This document shows, in pieces, positions 44,100 through 56,758 of a stretch of DNA of 64,000 bases. The notes beneath the pieces are model-generated. The model did not search any database. It was not told where the DNA came from and worked only from the letters and a program-made list of their open reading frames with translations. The DNA is from Persicaria tinctoria (lineage: Eukaryota > Streptophyta > Magnoliopsida > Caryophyllales > Polygonaceae). The stretch covers positions 16,341,175-16,405,174 of the forward strand of contig JBANSL010000018.1 in NCBI GenBank assembly GCA_037127255.1. The letters run 5' to 3'. A program made the position numbers and the translations under genes. Position 1 is the stretch's first letter. Each line of letters opens with the position of its first letter.

Positions 44100-47000
44100 T
44101 GATCAACAGATGCGGAATGAAGATGAAGAAAAGAGAGAAAATGAAGAACAGAGAGGATTCAATTGTTCTGTATTGTATTGCTGTAACAAACTTGTCTTTT
44201 ATGAGTGTACATGACCAGCTTATATAGTGCTGATTAGGAGCTCTAGAGTACATCACAACCATACAAATGTAACTGCAGAAATCAATGTACAGGATTACAT
44301 TTCACAATTTCTTATTCAATTCTATCACTCCCCTTCAAGCTTAGAGTTATTGAATTGATTGATAACTCCAAGCTTGACTATTAGCTTGCTCATTTGCTCT
44401 TGGCTTACCACCTTAGTGAATATATCTGCTGGTTGATCCTTTGTGTAGATGTACTTGGCTTCAATTTCTTTATTCATAATCTTGTCTCTAACAAGATGGC
44501 AATCGGCCTCTATGTGCTTAGGTCTTTCGTGAAAGACTGGGTTTTTAGCTATGTGTAATGCAACTTGATTGTCACAGTAGAGCTCAACTAAACCATGCTC
44601 TTTGACACTTAAATCCCGCAACACAAACTAGCCAAGTTATTTCACAACAAGTAACAGCCATGGCTCTATACTCGGCCTTAGCTGTGGTTCCTGTGGACAT
44701 GGCAACAAAGGACTGTTTCTTTGTCCTCCATGACACCAGTGAATCTCCCAATAGGATACAGAACCCAGTGAGTGACCTCCTACTCATGGGACATGCCCGC
44801 CAGTCTGCATCACAGTAGGCTCTCAATTTGATTCCAGACTTGCTTGACATCAAGAGTCCCTGGCCCGGTGAATTCTTCAAGTATCTCAGGAGATGCTTAG
44901 CTGCCTTCCAATTATCTTCAGTTGGACTTTGCATGAACTGGCTCAGCACCTGGACTGAGTATGTGATATCTGGTCGGGTGACAGTGAGATAGATCAACTT
45001 TCCTACCGGTTTCTTGTATTTTTGTGGTGACTTCATGAGCTCCCCTTCACTTGAGAGCTTCATGTGTGAACCCAAAGGTATACTCAATGGCTTAGCATCA
45101 GTCATTCCCATTTCCTCCAGCAGCTCCATAGTATACTTCCTTTGATTCAAGTAGATCCCAGCTCTGTCTCTATCTACCTCAATGCTAAGAAAGTACCTCA
45201 ACTCCCCTAAATCTTTGATTTGGAAGTTCTTGTGTAGATGTTGTTTCAATCTGTCAATCTTTGACTGATCATTTCCAGCAATGATCATATCATCTACATA
45301 CACTAGCAGTGCAGTGAATGATTTTCCCTTTTGCTTAGTAAACAATGAGTAATCTACCCTTGACTGAGTGTATTCTCCTGCCTTGACAACTTGAGAAAAC
45401 TTGACAAACCATTGTCTTGGAGCTTGCTTAAGTCCATACAAGGACTTTGTCAATTTGCAGACCATCTTGCTGCCATTGTCTTCATTCACATACTCCCCTT
45501 GAAGACAATGCTTGCTGGACTAATGAGCTTTCAACTCACTATATGCAGGGGGAAGAGACATGTAGATATCTTCTTCAAGGTCACCATGCAGAAATGCATT
45601 GGTGACATCCATCTGAGATATGTGCCATTGCTTAGCAGATGCAATAGTAAGCAATGTCCTGATTGTGATCATGCGAGCAACAGGTGCAAATGTCTTAGAG
45701 TAATCAATCCCATGAAGTTGGGTGAACCCTCGAGCCACCAGTCTTGCCTTGTGTCTCTCAAGAGTACCATCAGACTTGAATTTTAGCTTGAAGAGCCACT
45801 TGCAAGTCACAACAGACTTGTCAGAGGGCAGAGATACAATCTCCCAAGTATGATTTCTTTCTAAGGCGTCCAGTTCAACCACCATTGCATCACACCAAGC
45901 AGGATCTTTGAGTGCTTCAGTCACATTTTTTGGAATGGATAATGATGCTACATTATTCACAAAGGCTTGATAGAAAGGGGTGCAAGCAGTGTAGGTGCAA
46001 GTGTTTGCAAAGGGGTATAAGGATTGTACCTTGGATGAAGCAACTGCAGAGTTGGTAAGTGACAGGCCTAAGGTCGTTATGCCTAATCAAAGTAAATTCC
46101 TAAGATGCAAACTATAACAAGTATAGTAGGTAAGTTAGGGTCGAACCCACAGGGAAACAGAATCAATTGTAAGAGCAAGTATTATTACCCAAAAGTAACC
46201 GATTCAACGGGAGTTTTGTGTGTAGGCGATAATGGTGACAGAACAAGTTGCAATAAGAGGTTGCGAATATATGATGGAAAAGTATCACACCAGGTAATTA
46301 TCCGCACAACAATTGAGATGGTTCATCATCGCATTCTATGAATCTCAAGTTCTAATGTCCAGTAATTGTTCTCAATTCAGATCGTGTAATAGCTTTTAGT
46401 CCTACCAGTCCTAAAAGCACTTATCACCAAATTACAAGGGAAAACCTTCACCGAATAATAAAGCGATAGCATTCAAACATGAATTATAATGAGATACAAG
46501 CGATTCTAACAACCCGTTAAAATAGCCTGTAATCGAATCTCCTTCACAATCTACCACAAGCAACCCGCGTATGGTGATTGTGTTTGCTACAATGAATCTA
46601 CAACCCCAAACCTGGAATTGGAAACCCTAGCAATATGACTAGTATCGATAAACCTAGGTGATCAATCCAGATTAACCAATAATAAGCAATCAAGCAATAA
46701 GCTCAGGAGATCGAAACAATTAACAAAGGACAAACAAGAGTAGAATACTCACAACCAAATCAATTGAAGGCTTCAAAGAACCAAGTGCAACAACGGAGAG
46801 TTAGTTCTCCATAGGGTTTGTGAGATGAAGAAAAAGAAACTACGTCTCTGGAAAAATAACCTCCTAATCTCTCCTGCCTTCTCGGCCATAATATATAACC
46901 TAATAAAATCGGGTTTAACATCCCGTAAAAATATAAAATATAATATTAAAACTAATAAGATAGGGAAAATCGGATAAGAATCCGTCTTCAGGGACCGACG

Positions 47001-48990
47001 CGGGCGCGCCCTGTAGCAGCGCGGGCGCGCCAGCCTTTGACTTGCTTCTTGTCTGGTGAATCGACGCGGCCACTTCCTCCTAGCAGCGTGGGCGCGCCGG
47101 GTAGCAGCGCGGGCGCGTCGAGTGCCGCGCGGGCGCGCCAGACTCACCAGCCTTCCAGCTGCTTCCGAACTTCTTCACTTCAGCTCTTCTGTAACTTGCC
47201 TGATTTCTTCAACTTCTTCAACAGGTTCCGAATCACCAAGTTCACACAAATACCTCTCACAATGACATGTAAATGATGACAAAAACTACTAAATGCGCTA
47301 TAGAATATATCGCCTATCAGTAAGCCCCTTGGATGTATGAAAGACATAGTCCTGGAGCCAACTGGGGGGCCTGTGATCACGAGAGATGAGTGTCTAATGA
47401 TAGGGACAACAGGCTCAGTTTGAGGCTCAACGTCAATTTCATCAAAGGATGTTGAAACTGGAGAAGGAGAATAGTCATCCAAAGTGGGGCCAAGGTTGTT
47501 GTCATCCATAGAGACAGGGTGATCAACTGAGGGTGTGTAATCAAAAGGAAAATTTTGATCAACAAAGTCTGTGAGAGACAGAGTTGGAGATTGAATTTTT
47601 TTCTTGAGCAAATAAGGAGTAAGGTAAGATATGCTCTACAAATATCACATTTCTGCTGATCATAGATTTGTGTGTTTTGAGGTTGAGTAACTTGTATCCC
47701 TTTTGAGCATATGGAAAACCCAAGAATATGCAGGGATCAGACCTGGGATGAAACTTTTTGACTTCTTTTTCTGTAGAAGTAGAAACAAAGCATAGGCTGC
47801 CAATTACTTTTATGTGGTTATAGGATGGTGGGGTTTGAAAGATGACTTCATGAGGTGATTTGTGTTTGAGAATTGGGTTAGGCGGACTATTTATTATGTA
47901 GGTGGCTGTAAGAATGGCATCACCCCAGTAATGTTGAGGGATTTGGGATTGGAACATAAGGGCTCTGGCAATTTCAAGTATGTATCTGTGGCGCATTTCC
48001 ACTCTTCCATTTTGATGTGGGGTGGCTTTGCAGGAGCTTTGGTGAAGAATCCCTTAAGAGTCAGGGAACTCAGAGACATGGGAATTGAAGAATTCTGTAC
48101 CCAAGTTACTCCTCGGGATTTTAACATTGGTTTGAAATTGGTTTTGCACCAGAAGAATGAAGGATTTGAGATAGGAGCTTACTTCACTTTTGTGTTTCAT
48201 AAGGAAAGCCCACACTCCCCTACTTTTGTCATCCACTATGGTCAAAAAGAACCTATAACCCTCAGAAGTAGGTGTGTCATATGGTCCCCATACATCACAA
48301 TGTATAAGCTCAAAAATATGATCGATCAGCAGAAAAGGAGCTTGCAAGATAGCTACTTTTGGTTTGTTTAGCAAGAGGACAAACAGTGCATAAATGCTCA
48401 CAATCATATATGTCATTGTCAATACAAGAGATGTGTTTCAGCTTAGCAATTGGGGCATGGTCCAGTCTCAAATGCCAAAGAGCACAATTATTTGGAATTA
48501 CAGAATAGTATTTAGGAAGAAACAAAGGTAAAGGTAATGAACTGGTGTTTGCTGATGTGTATTTGAACTTGGGAATTTGATCACGGGTCAATGCCTCCCC
48601 AGAGTCGTGTGGATCCATGTAGTAGAGATCCCCTAGAAGCTTACCAACTGCAATTGTCTTCATCCTTAGTGGGTCTTGGACAAAGCAATTGTTGGCAATA
48701 AGGTAAGCATAAAACTAATGGTCTTTAACAAGTTTGGTGAGTGATAAAAGATTATATTTGAAGCTTGGTACACATAGTACATTTTGAAAGAGTAATGTTT
48801 GGCAGCTGTACATTACCAAAGTGCATGTGATGTCTTTGGTGCTACCATCAGGAAGATGTATGGCATTTATATTTGGTATAGGTATAGGATTGGTCAAAAA
48901 GGAGATGTCACATACCATGTGATCAGTAGCACCACTATCCATTATCCATAGATGTGACTTAATAGAGGCATTAGAACAAAGTATACCTAA
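44100..48990 (-). mobile_element. Copia element E, split by a solo LTR
   Basis: 3' LTR at 44100-44327 (minus, TGATAGAATTG to TTGATCA) with polypurine tract AAGGGGAG just upstream. Pol on the minus strand: protease (MDSGATDHM, 48942), HHCC region (WHLRLDHAP), integrase, linker, reverse transcriptase (QMDVTNAFLHGDL, LYGLKQAPRQW, LVYVDDMIIAG at about 45300) and RNase H (TAKAEYRAMA). Disabling changes include a stop at 45520, a frameshift near 44630 and breaks in the integrase. The gag and 5' LTR are missing beyond about 48990. A 1,260-bp solo LTR interrupts the linker at 46060-47319. Confidence 0.88.
46060..47319. mobile_element. Solo LTR inserted in element E
   Basis: Begins TGACAGGC and ends GCCTATCA, flanked by the 5-bp duplication GTAAG (46055-46059 and 47320-47324). 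Removing it rejoins the linker of element E in frame (HPRGL-TNSAVA). It holds no coding sequence. A cluster of GCGGGCGCGCC-type words lies at 46995-47140. It is probably the solo LTR of a Gypsy element, left after LTR-LTR recombination. Orientation is not certain. Confidence 0.9.
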
Positions 48991-49522
48991 GTGTTTGTGT
49001 TTGTTAAGGAGACAACCAGAAGAGATTCAATGAAGGGCATAAGCAAACATCCAATGATGGTTTGCACCGATGATCTCCAATTATAAATTGCCTTGGAATC
49101 TCAATGTCTCGGACTATTTGGATTGATCGGGAGCTCTATCAAGAGGCTCTGTTAAGACATCTCACCCGGAGGCAAGAAAACCACAAATGGTCGGCAAAGA
49201 AACAGAGCAAGAGGGAGAGCAGAAACCCTAGATCACCAAAGGAGTCGTAAACCCTAGCACAGGAGCATTTCAAAGCTTATAAGGAAGGAAGTGAAGAGGG
49301 CTAGCAGTTGCTTTCCATGATTCGGCCTCACTTGGCCCAAATCTGATTGCAACACATAAGTAGGGGTATATAAACGATAATATAGTCTCTCCACTTTACA
49401 ACAACAATAATCAGGTATATTCATCGATTCGATACATGTGTGTGGTTTTATTCTAAATCTTGATTAGCTATATATAGCGTGCTATAATGTTACCGAGGCT
49501 GGCGATCGATCGACCTGATTAG
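48991..49522. other. Gene-free spacer
   Basis: Possible leader text of a truncated LTR element near 49050-49350. No gene or defined repeat end. Confidence 0.4.
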
Positions 49523-50143
49523 CTAGACAGTATCAATTCCAGGTTCATTGTCGTATGTATCCTCTTTCTCGCGGACATCTTCCTGGAAGAGGTTGTACAA
49601 GGTGACCCCAAGCAAGAAGCTGTAGGCAACTAAGAACACCGAAACTGCGAGGCGAAACGCCCTTTCAGGGAGATGGAGAAGCTTAAAGACCACGGCGTGG
49701 AACAAAGCAATCACCAAACCAATCCCTGTGAGCATGGCCGCCACCGCAACCTCCGGGACCATGTCTTGCAGGATGTGGGCGACCATCAAGGAGAAGGTCG
49801 CGACGGTCAGCAGGACGAGTAGAGCTCGCATAAACTCTTTGGACACGAGCTTGAGATCGACGAAGGTCGCCACAAAGATGGCCCAAAACAGGGCGCATAG
49901 CTTCCACAGCTCCAACTGCGTCAAGTATCGGTTAAAAGGGGGCGGGAACTTGGCCGGACGCTTGCATCGTTGCATAACCCGACTCCATATGGTCCGACCC
50001 ACATAGGTCCCACCGGTATCAGTATCGGTATGGGTATCATTGATGGGAATATCGACAGAATGGTGGGAGTGGGGGTTAGAGTTCAGTGGGCTTGTAAGAG
50101 ATTCGTCGTAAAATTGGTCGGTATAGGGCTCGGTGGAGGCCAT
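49523..50143 (-). CDS. Four-pass membrane protein, paralog 1
   Basis: Single exon of 206 residues, MASTEPYTDQF to EPGIDTV. A polar, His/Asp/Thr-rich N-terminus of about 80 residues precedes a basic stretch (RCKRPAKFPPPFNRYL) and four hydrophobic helices at about 85-103, 109-130, 136-158 and 166-186. A charged tail, EDVREKEDTYDNE, ends the protein. The paralog at 59502 shares PPF-R, LCALF/LCSLL, LVSKE-MR, LQDM-PE-AV-AML, FH-VVF-LL and KEDVREKE. I do not recognise the family; it does not match the DUF679 pattern as I remember it. The tail is probably cytoplasmic by the positive-inside rule. An inverted copy of its 5' end lies at 50386-50431. Confidence 0.8.
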   Translation of the reverse strand: MASTEPYTDQFYDESLTSPLNSNPHSHHSVDIPINDTHTDTDTGGTYVGRTIWSRVMQRCKRPAKFPPPFNRYLTQLELWKLCALFWAIFVATFVDLKLVSKEFMRALLVLLTVATFSLMVAHILQDMVPEVAVAAMLTGIGLVIALFHAVVFKLLHLPERAFRLAVSVFLVAYSFLLGVTLYNLFQEDVREKEDTYDNEPGIDTV

Positions 50144-50431
50144 GGTATAATGGATTGATGCTATTGCTATTGCTAGCTGAACCCTAACTTAAAAAGGCCG
50201 GGTACGGTTGTTTGCTGTTGTTGTAAGAAGGCAGATATATAACAGTGAGTTCATCGGAATTAAAAGGAGGAAGTCGATATCCACCACGTTCCCAACGCGT
50301 TTGGGGACGTAACTACCAGGTAACTTCCTTCAATATATACACATCACATCCACTTGCATCTCTCCCTTTAATTCCATTTTTCGTTTTAAGTTAGGGTTCA
50401 GCTAGCAATAGCATCGATCCATTATACCATG
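50141..50431. repeat. Inverted duplication of the gene's own 5' end
   Basis: The stretch 50141-50195, covering the start codon and 5' leader, recurs in reverse at 50386-50431 (CCATGGTATAATGG, GCTATTGCTAGCTGAACCC). About 190 bp separate the arms, and the GGAATTAAA / TTTAATTCC ends inside also pair. The arms could form a hairpin and place a second ATG in the opposite direction. Confidence 0.85.
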
Positions 50432-50439
50432 GAAATTAA

Positions 50440-51169
50440 TCTCCATTTTTCGTGTAAACGCTCTTTATACAGTACTTTACAGTTGATTGAATCAATTTGG
50501 AAACTTCTGTTCCACTAGCAAATCACTTATTGCACCATAATTTGTTGGTTAATTTGTTCACAAAGTCATACATCATTAATACATTAGTTCATCATGGTTG
50601 AAGTGAAAGAGAGGAGATGGGATCCTCGACTAGCTAGTATCACTCGATATTACGTCACTTAATCATTATGAGAATAATTTTAGTCTATAAAAAAAATTAT
50701 ATTTATACTTGATCTATACACTTGTATTAACAAGTCGATAAATTTTTATTATAAAAAACTATATTTTAGAAAAATAGAAAATTTAATTATTTTCTTAAAT
50801 AATTAATTTTTTAACTATTAATAAATTTTAAAGCGTAATTTTTTTTATAATAAAAGTTTATAAACATATGCAGCAAATATAAATATGATTTTTTTTTATA
50901 AATATAAACATATATAGCAATTCCACTATAAATTAAGTTGTCTTTTTTTAAGACAAAAATTTGGATTTAAAACATAAAAAAAAAAAAAGGGATGAGATGA
51001 GGTGAGCTTTAGAGCATCTCCAATAGTTTTTTCATTTTGGGGATTTTGGAGTTTTTGGGGACTTTTAAGGGGGGTTTTGGTCCAACAGATTCTCCATCAC
51101 ATTCTCCAAAATGGAGATGCAGCAGAAAAAATGGAGAGGATTCCCTAAATCTGCAGCATTCTCCAAACT
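50440..51169. other. AT-rich spacer ending in a MITE remnant
   Basis: No gene seen. From 51012 the text GAGCATCTCCAATAG followed by GGAGATG/CATCTCC words resembles one end of a Harbinger MITE. Its other end is missing where element D begins. Confidence 0.45.
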
Positions 51170-54100
51170 TGATACAAAGCAAGGAAGAGAAGAGAATTTT
51201 GATTGTATTGAATTGATTGTAATATGTACATCAGGTTCTGTATTTATACACAAATCAAGCGCACTAGGCTCGGCTCTCTATGGTAACAAAACCGTGTAAC
51301 AAACTTGCTAACTCATCACACAACATGACCTCTAATAGCCCCCCTCAAGCTGGTGGGTGAAACAGACCCAGCTTGGACAAGAGGTAGTTCTGTTGCTCAG
51401 AAGGTAAGACCTTAGTAAGGATGTCAGCTAGTTGCTCTGAAGAAGTAATAAAAGACAAACTCAAAAGTCCATCTAACACTTTGTCTCGAGTGAAATGACA
51501 ATCTACCTCTATGTGTTTAGTCCGCTCATGGAAAACCGGATTAGATGCAATTTGGATTGCTGATTTGTTGTCGCAGTTAAGAGTAACAGGCGTAACTGGA
51601 TCAAATGTGAGCTCCTGGAAGGAAACGAACAAGCCAGGTAACTTCAGTAGAGGCATTGGTCATTGCTCTGTATTCAGATTCAGAGGAGCTTCGTGATACC
51701 ACTGATTGTTTCTTAGACTTCCATGAAATGGGAAAGGAGCCTAAGAAAACAATAAAACCAGTAACAGGTCGACGAGTCATAGGGCATGAGGCCCAATCAG
51801 AGTCGGAGAAAGCCTTCAAGGTTGGTGAGGAGCTACCTTTGAGGAGAATTCCTAGGCCCACTGTACCCTTGATGTATCGAAGGGTATGAAATAAGGCGCT
51901 TAAATGAGTGGAACGGGGAGCCTGCATAAATTGGCTCAAAGACTGCACTATATAAGAAAGATCCGGCCTGGTGTTGGTTAAGAAATTCAGTTTACCAACA
52001 AGCATTCGGTACTGAGTTGGTGAAGCAAGCAGATCACCATCAGAAGCATTGAGTTTCAGATGAAGAGGAAGAGGAGTAACTGTGGGCTTAGCATCAGCAG
52101 GGAGGTCCGCATCTAACAAGAGCTCATTGGTGAATTTTGTTTGAGTGACAGCATAACCAGTAGGAAGGTGAAACACCTCCATTCCCAAGAAGTAATGAAG
52201 GAGGTCGAGGTCTTTGATGCTAAAGGTAGAATGCAATACATTTTTTAGATGAGTAACAGCAGCAACATCCGAGCCAGTGACCAAAATGTCATCCACGTAC
52301 ACTGCAACAATAGTGACTGAGCCACCAAGTTTCCGAATGAACAAAGAGTAATCAGATTTGGACTGAACATAGTGCAGCGAGATCAAAGTTGCTGTGAGCT
52401 TTTGAAACCATTGACGAGAGGCATGTTTGAGGCCATAGAGAGACTTTCTAAGTCTGCACACATGATTAAGGGGATTGGGAACACCCTCGGGCATAACCAT
52501 GTAAACCTCTTCGTGAAGATCCCCATGAAGGAAGGCGTTATTCACATCCAATTGGTGGATGGGCCAATCCTTAGCAGCAGCAACAGCAATCAAAGCACGA
52601 ATAGTGGTCATCTTGACAACCGGGGAGAAAGTCTCATGGAAATCAATTCCCTCTTTTTGAGTGAATACTTTAGCAACGAGACGAGCTTTATAACGCTCAA
52701 GTGTGCCATCAGACTTCAATTTGACACGGTAAACCCACTTGCAGCCAATTGGGACTTTTCCAACAGGTAAGGAAACAACATCCCATGCGTGATTTGCAGT
52801 TAATGCATCAATTTCTAACTTCATTGCATTAATCCAGTTTGAATCAAGTGAAGCATGGTGAAATGAATTGGGTTCTGTGTATGTAGAGATGTTGGTGAGG
52901 AGAGCAAAATGAGATGGTAAAGAAGAAGAACTAATCATAGGAATGATGGCAGTAGAAGTAGGACCAAAGTTGCAAACGAAATCCTTTAAGTAAGATGGAG
53001 TTTGATGCGCTCTAGTTGATCGTCTGGAAGGAGCAGGAGCTGGTGGAGCTGGGGGTGGTGATGGTGAGGGTGGGGGTGGGGTAGGAGGTGACTCCTCTGG
53101 AGGAGGAGTAAGGGGGATGAACATGTAATCAAAATCATGAGAAGGTAGGGAAGGTAAAGGTGAAGAAGAAGTATGGTTTCTGTGGTGAAATGGGAAAATG
53201 GACTCATGAAAAGTAATGTCTCTGGTGGTGTAAATCTCTGAAGATTGAAGATCCAATGCTTTGTAACCTTTCTTTCCAAATGGGTAACCAATAAACACAC
53301 AAGCTTTAGAACGAGGATGGAATTTATCTATGGTGTGAGGATGAGTGGAAACAAAACATAGGCAACCAAAAGCTTTGAGAGAATGGTAATCAGGTTCTTT
53401 GTGAAACAATAGAAAATAAGGAGATTGAAACTGAAGAGAGGGCAATGGAGTGCGATTAATAAGGTAAGTAGCAGTGAGGACGCACTCACCCCAATATGGG
53501 AGAGGTAGTTTGGATTGAAAGAAGAGGGCATGCGCAACCTCAAGGAGATGACGATGCTTCCTCTCTACTACTCCATTCTGTTGTGGAGTGTAGACACAGC
53601 TTGTGTGATGGATGATACCCAAAGAAGAGAAAATGTTAGTAGCATTGGAACCACAAAATTTAGGTGCATTATCTGAGCGTATAGTCTTAATTTTGGTTGA
53701 AAATTGGGTGGAAACAAGGGTGATGAAATTGGAGAGGATGGTCAAGGCACTGCTCTTGTGAGTCGTCAAGTAAGTCCAGGTGCATTTGGTGTTGTCATCC
53801 ACAATTGTCAAGAAGAATCTGTGACCATTGTGGGTGGGAGTTCGATAGGGTCCCCATGTGTCATTGTGGATGAGGTCAAAGGGAGTTGCAGCTCTGGTGG
53901 TGGACACAGGAAAGGGATTCCTGTCTTGCTTAGCTTGGGGACAGATTTTGCAAACATCTGTGGATTTCAAAGAGCAATCAATAACACCAATATGCTTTAA
54001 TTGAGAAAAAGAAATATGGCCTAAACGGCAATGCCAAAGTTCAAGTGTATGTGAAGACAAAACTGAAGCAGTACCAAGTAAGGAATTATTCAAAAAAGCA

Positions 54101-55612
54101 TCACAACCAGTGGCAACAGGTGCAGAAACAGCATCAGTACTTAAAGTCATGTTCACAACATAAAGTCCTTTAACTTCACTGCCAATAAGGTGGGGAGTCG
54201 TCATCAAACGGTCCTGGAGAAAACAAGAAGTAGGGGTGAAAAGGACATCAGTATTGGTGTCGACAATTAATTTGTGGACTGAAAGGAGATTGAAACAAAA
54301 GGAAGGCACATGAAGCACATTTGAGAGAATCAAAGAGGGAGAAAGTTTGACATATCCAAAGTGGGAGACTGAAGCAGATCTGCCATTGGGCATGGTAATA
54401 GAAATAGGAGTGGGAAGGGGATTGTAAGAAGAGAATAGAGATATGTGAGGTTTAAGGTGATCTGTTGCACCACTATCAATGATCCAAACTGGATTAAATT
54501 GAGAAGTAAGAAAACTGAAATTTGTACCTACAAGGAAAGCTGCAGCGTCTGAAGATGGAGGGGAGGGCTTGTTCAGCAATGCAAGGAGCTGGCTATACTG
54601 CTCTGATGTGAGACCAATGCCTGAATTCGGAGCAGTAGCAGCAGTGTGACCACCATTAGAGGCCTATGGACCTTTGCCGGGAGGATAACCATGCTTCTTC
54701 CAGCACTTATCAGTTGTATGACCACCAAGTTTACAGAAATCACAGAAGAAGGTGTGGCCATGAATTTTCCAACAGGTCTCTAAGGTATGACCTCCAATTT
54801 TGCAATTGTCACAAAATAAAGATCCACGACCAGCACCTGTGGTAGGAGAAGGACCTCTTCTTGGAGATCCTCGACCACGAGAGCTGGACGACTGTCCCCT
54901 TCCCAGTGATTTAGTGGAATCGGGCGCACGCTGTGAAGCTAAAGCAGTTGACAAATAAGAAGGCTGATCAGGCTTGGATCCAAGAGCTCGTTGTTCCTCT
55001 TCTTGAAGAATCATCTTGTAGACCTCACTCAGGGAAGGTGGAGGCTTAAGCATCAATATCTGAGTACGAGCTGAGCTGTAAGATTCATTCAATCCAACAA
55101 GGAATTGAATAACCTGTTGATCACCAAGCAGACGCTGTACAAGACTAGCAGATCCACACTCACAGGTGCGATCCTCAACCAGAATAGCATATTCATCCCA
55201 GAGTTTCTTCAATTTAGTAAAATAAGAAGTAATGGAGAGAGAACTTTGAGAAACTGAAAAGATATCTCGCTGAATCTAAAACATACGTGTGCAATTGGAT
55301 CGTTCAAAGCGATCGGCTAAATCTCGCCAGATCTGGGTAGCGGATTTGAAATATAAGATGGATTCAGCTATGTCCTTCACCACTGAGTGCGTTAACCATG
55401 AAATCACCATGTTGTTGCATCGATCCCACTGAGTAACCAGATTTGAGGTCGGCGGAGGACGAGCACAAGCTCCAGTAACAAATCCAATTTTGTTTCTGGC
55501 GAACAATGAAACCTCAACCGATCGATGCCATGGCCCATAGTTTCGATCATTCAATAAACAGGTGGATAGAACATAGTTTGGGTGGTCAGAATGGTGAAGA
55601 TATAGCTCTGCA
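51170..55612 (-). mobile_element. Copia element D, nearly complete
   Basis: 3' LTR about 51170-51325 on the minus strand (TGTTGTGTGATG to GTATCA), ahead of which lies the polypurine tract CTTGAGGGGGGC. The whole gag-pol order is present upstream to 55612, where the element is cut in the gag N-terminus and abuts a plus-strand Copia tail. The 5' LTR is missing. It is the least damaged retroelement in the window and so probably among the youngest. Confidence 0.88.
51345..55612 (-). pseudogene. Element D gag-pol
   Basis: Gag begins within HPNYVLSTCLLNDRNYG (55565-55600) and has two CCHC-like zinc knuckles (CDNCKIGGHTLETC and CDFCKLGGHTTDKC, 54720-54800). Then come protease (WIIDSGATDHL, 54470), HHCC (LWHCRLGHIS), integrase (IRSDNAPKF, TPQQNGVVERK), a proline-rich hinge, reverse transcriptase (QLDVNNAFLHGDL, VYVDDILVTGSD at about 52285) and RNase H (SSSESEYRA). 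Only three lesions are visible: TAG at 55276-55278 in gag (probably from CAG), TAG at 54664-54666 between gag and protease, and a +1 shift near 51620 in RNase H. One open frame of 992 codons spans most of pol. Confidence 0.9.
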
Positions 55613-56757
55613 TATAGATGTCAGAATGGTGAAGATCCTCTTTATCATGAAAAAACTAAGCATATAGATGTCAGATCCCATTACATTAGGAAGAAGGTCA
55701 AACACAAAGCTCTTAATGTGTGCAAGATTAAGAGTGAATTGAATCCTTCTGATTTTGGCACCAAGGTTGTCACAGCTGACAAATTTGCTTATTGCAGGGA
55801 TGCCCTGCACATCTAGGATGCCCCTTAGCACATGACACACACCTGGATCGAGGACGGACGGGAGAAAGAGATCCCAGGACCCTGTGAAGGCAAATGATGA
55901 AGTTTGATGACAAGTTTAAGAAGGCAATTTGTTGTAATATTAAACTTGTTCATTGTAATAGCTTAGCAAATGTGTAAGGCATGAGCACTTAGAACAAACT
56001 AGCTAACTTTAGGACCTTACTTAGTAATGAAATAATACATATACATGTGCAGGTAATATTGGAGAAACATTAATGGTTGCAAGGACCCTTGGACATATTT
56101 ATGTGTCTAAGTTTGGATCCCTTGACCATTATATGTTACCATATTATTAGCTAATGTATAAGTGTGTTATTTCATCACTTAAAGGCTCAAAATCAGGCTA
56201 AGGACGGATGGGCCTATTTGGTTGGGCTTTGATCCACTCGGTTTGTCACTTTGGCCCATCTGTTGGTGACCGTTGGAGAAAGCCCTTATAACCCTAATTG
56301 CTAGGGCTATATAAGCTCCCTTCTGTTACTGTACAACTTGAGCCTCTTCTTACAAACCCTAGCAGAGAGAGTGAAACCCTAATCGGCGACAGCTCTTGTG
56401 TGAGCTCCAGAGGTTGAAGACGGTGGTCCGACAAGCACCAGTTGTGGTTGGGTGGCCTGGTCTCCGTGAGGAACTCCATCAGAGTTCCTCGGTTGCCCTT
56501 CCAGGGGGCTTTCCTTCTACCTTTTTACTCTCATCTCTATCTTTTCTTGGTTTTGAGGTTCCTAGGTTGCTAGTTCCTGAGCTCTGCCTGTTTTGCTTAG
56601 CTTGTAACTTCATTTGCAACATAGTGGATACTGGGATCGGATCTCCCCTCTTGAGATCCCGCAGAGTAGGGTTTACCCGAACTGCGTCAACAAATCTTGT
56701 GTTCTCCTTTCGTTTTTCGTTGTTTACTTGTGTGTGATGGCGATAAACGAACTTCAG
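55613..56757 (+). mobile_element. Plus-strand Copia tail: RNase H end and LTR
   Basis: From about 55640 the plus strand reads EKTKHIDVRSHYIRKKV, then NPSDFGTKVVTADKF and a stop at 55814-55816. This is the RNase H end of a relative of element A (which has DFGTKIVSANKF). Downstream, 56100-56757 holds an LTR with TATATAAGCTCCC near 56306 and the CTCTTGAGATCCCGCAGAG tail shared with the LTR of element A. The LTR start was not fixed. Confidence 0.65.
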
Positions 56758-56758
56758 G

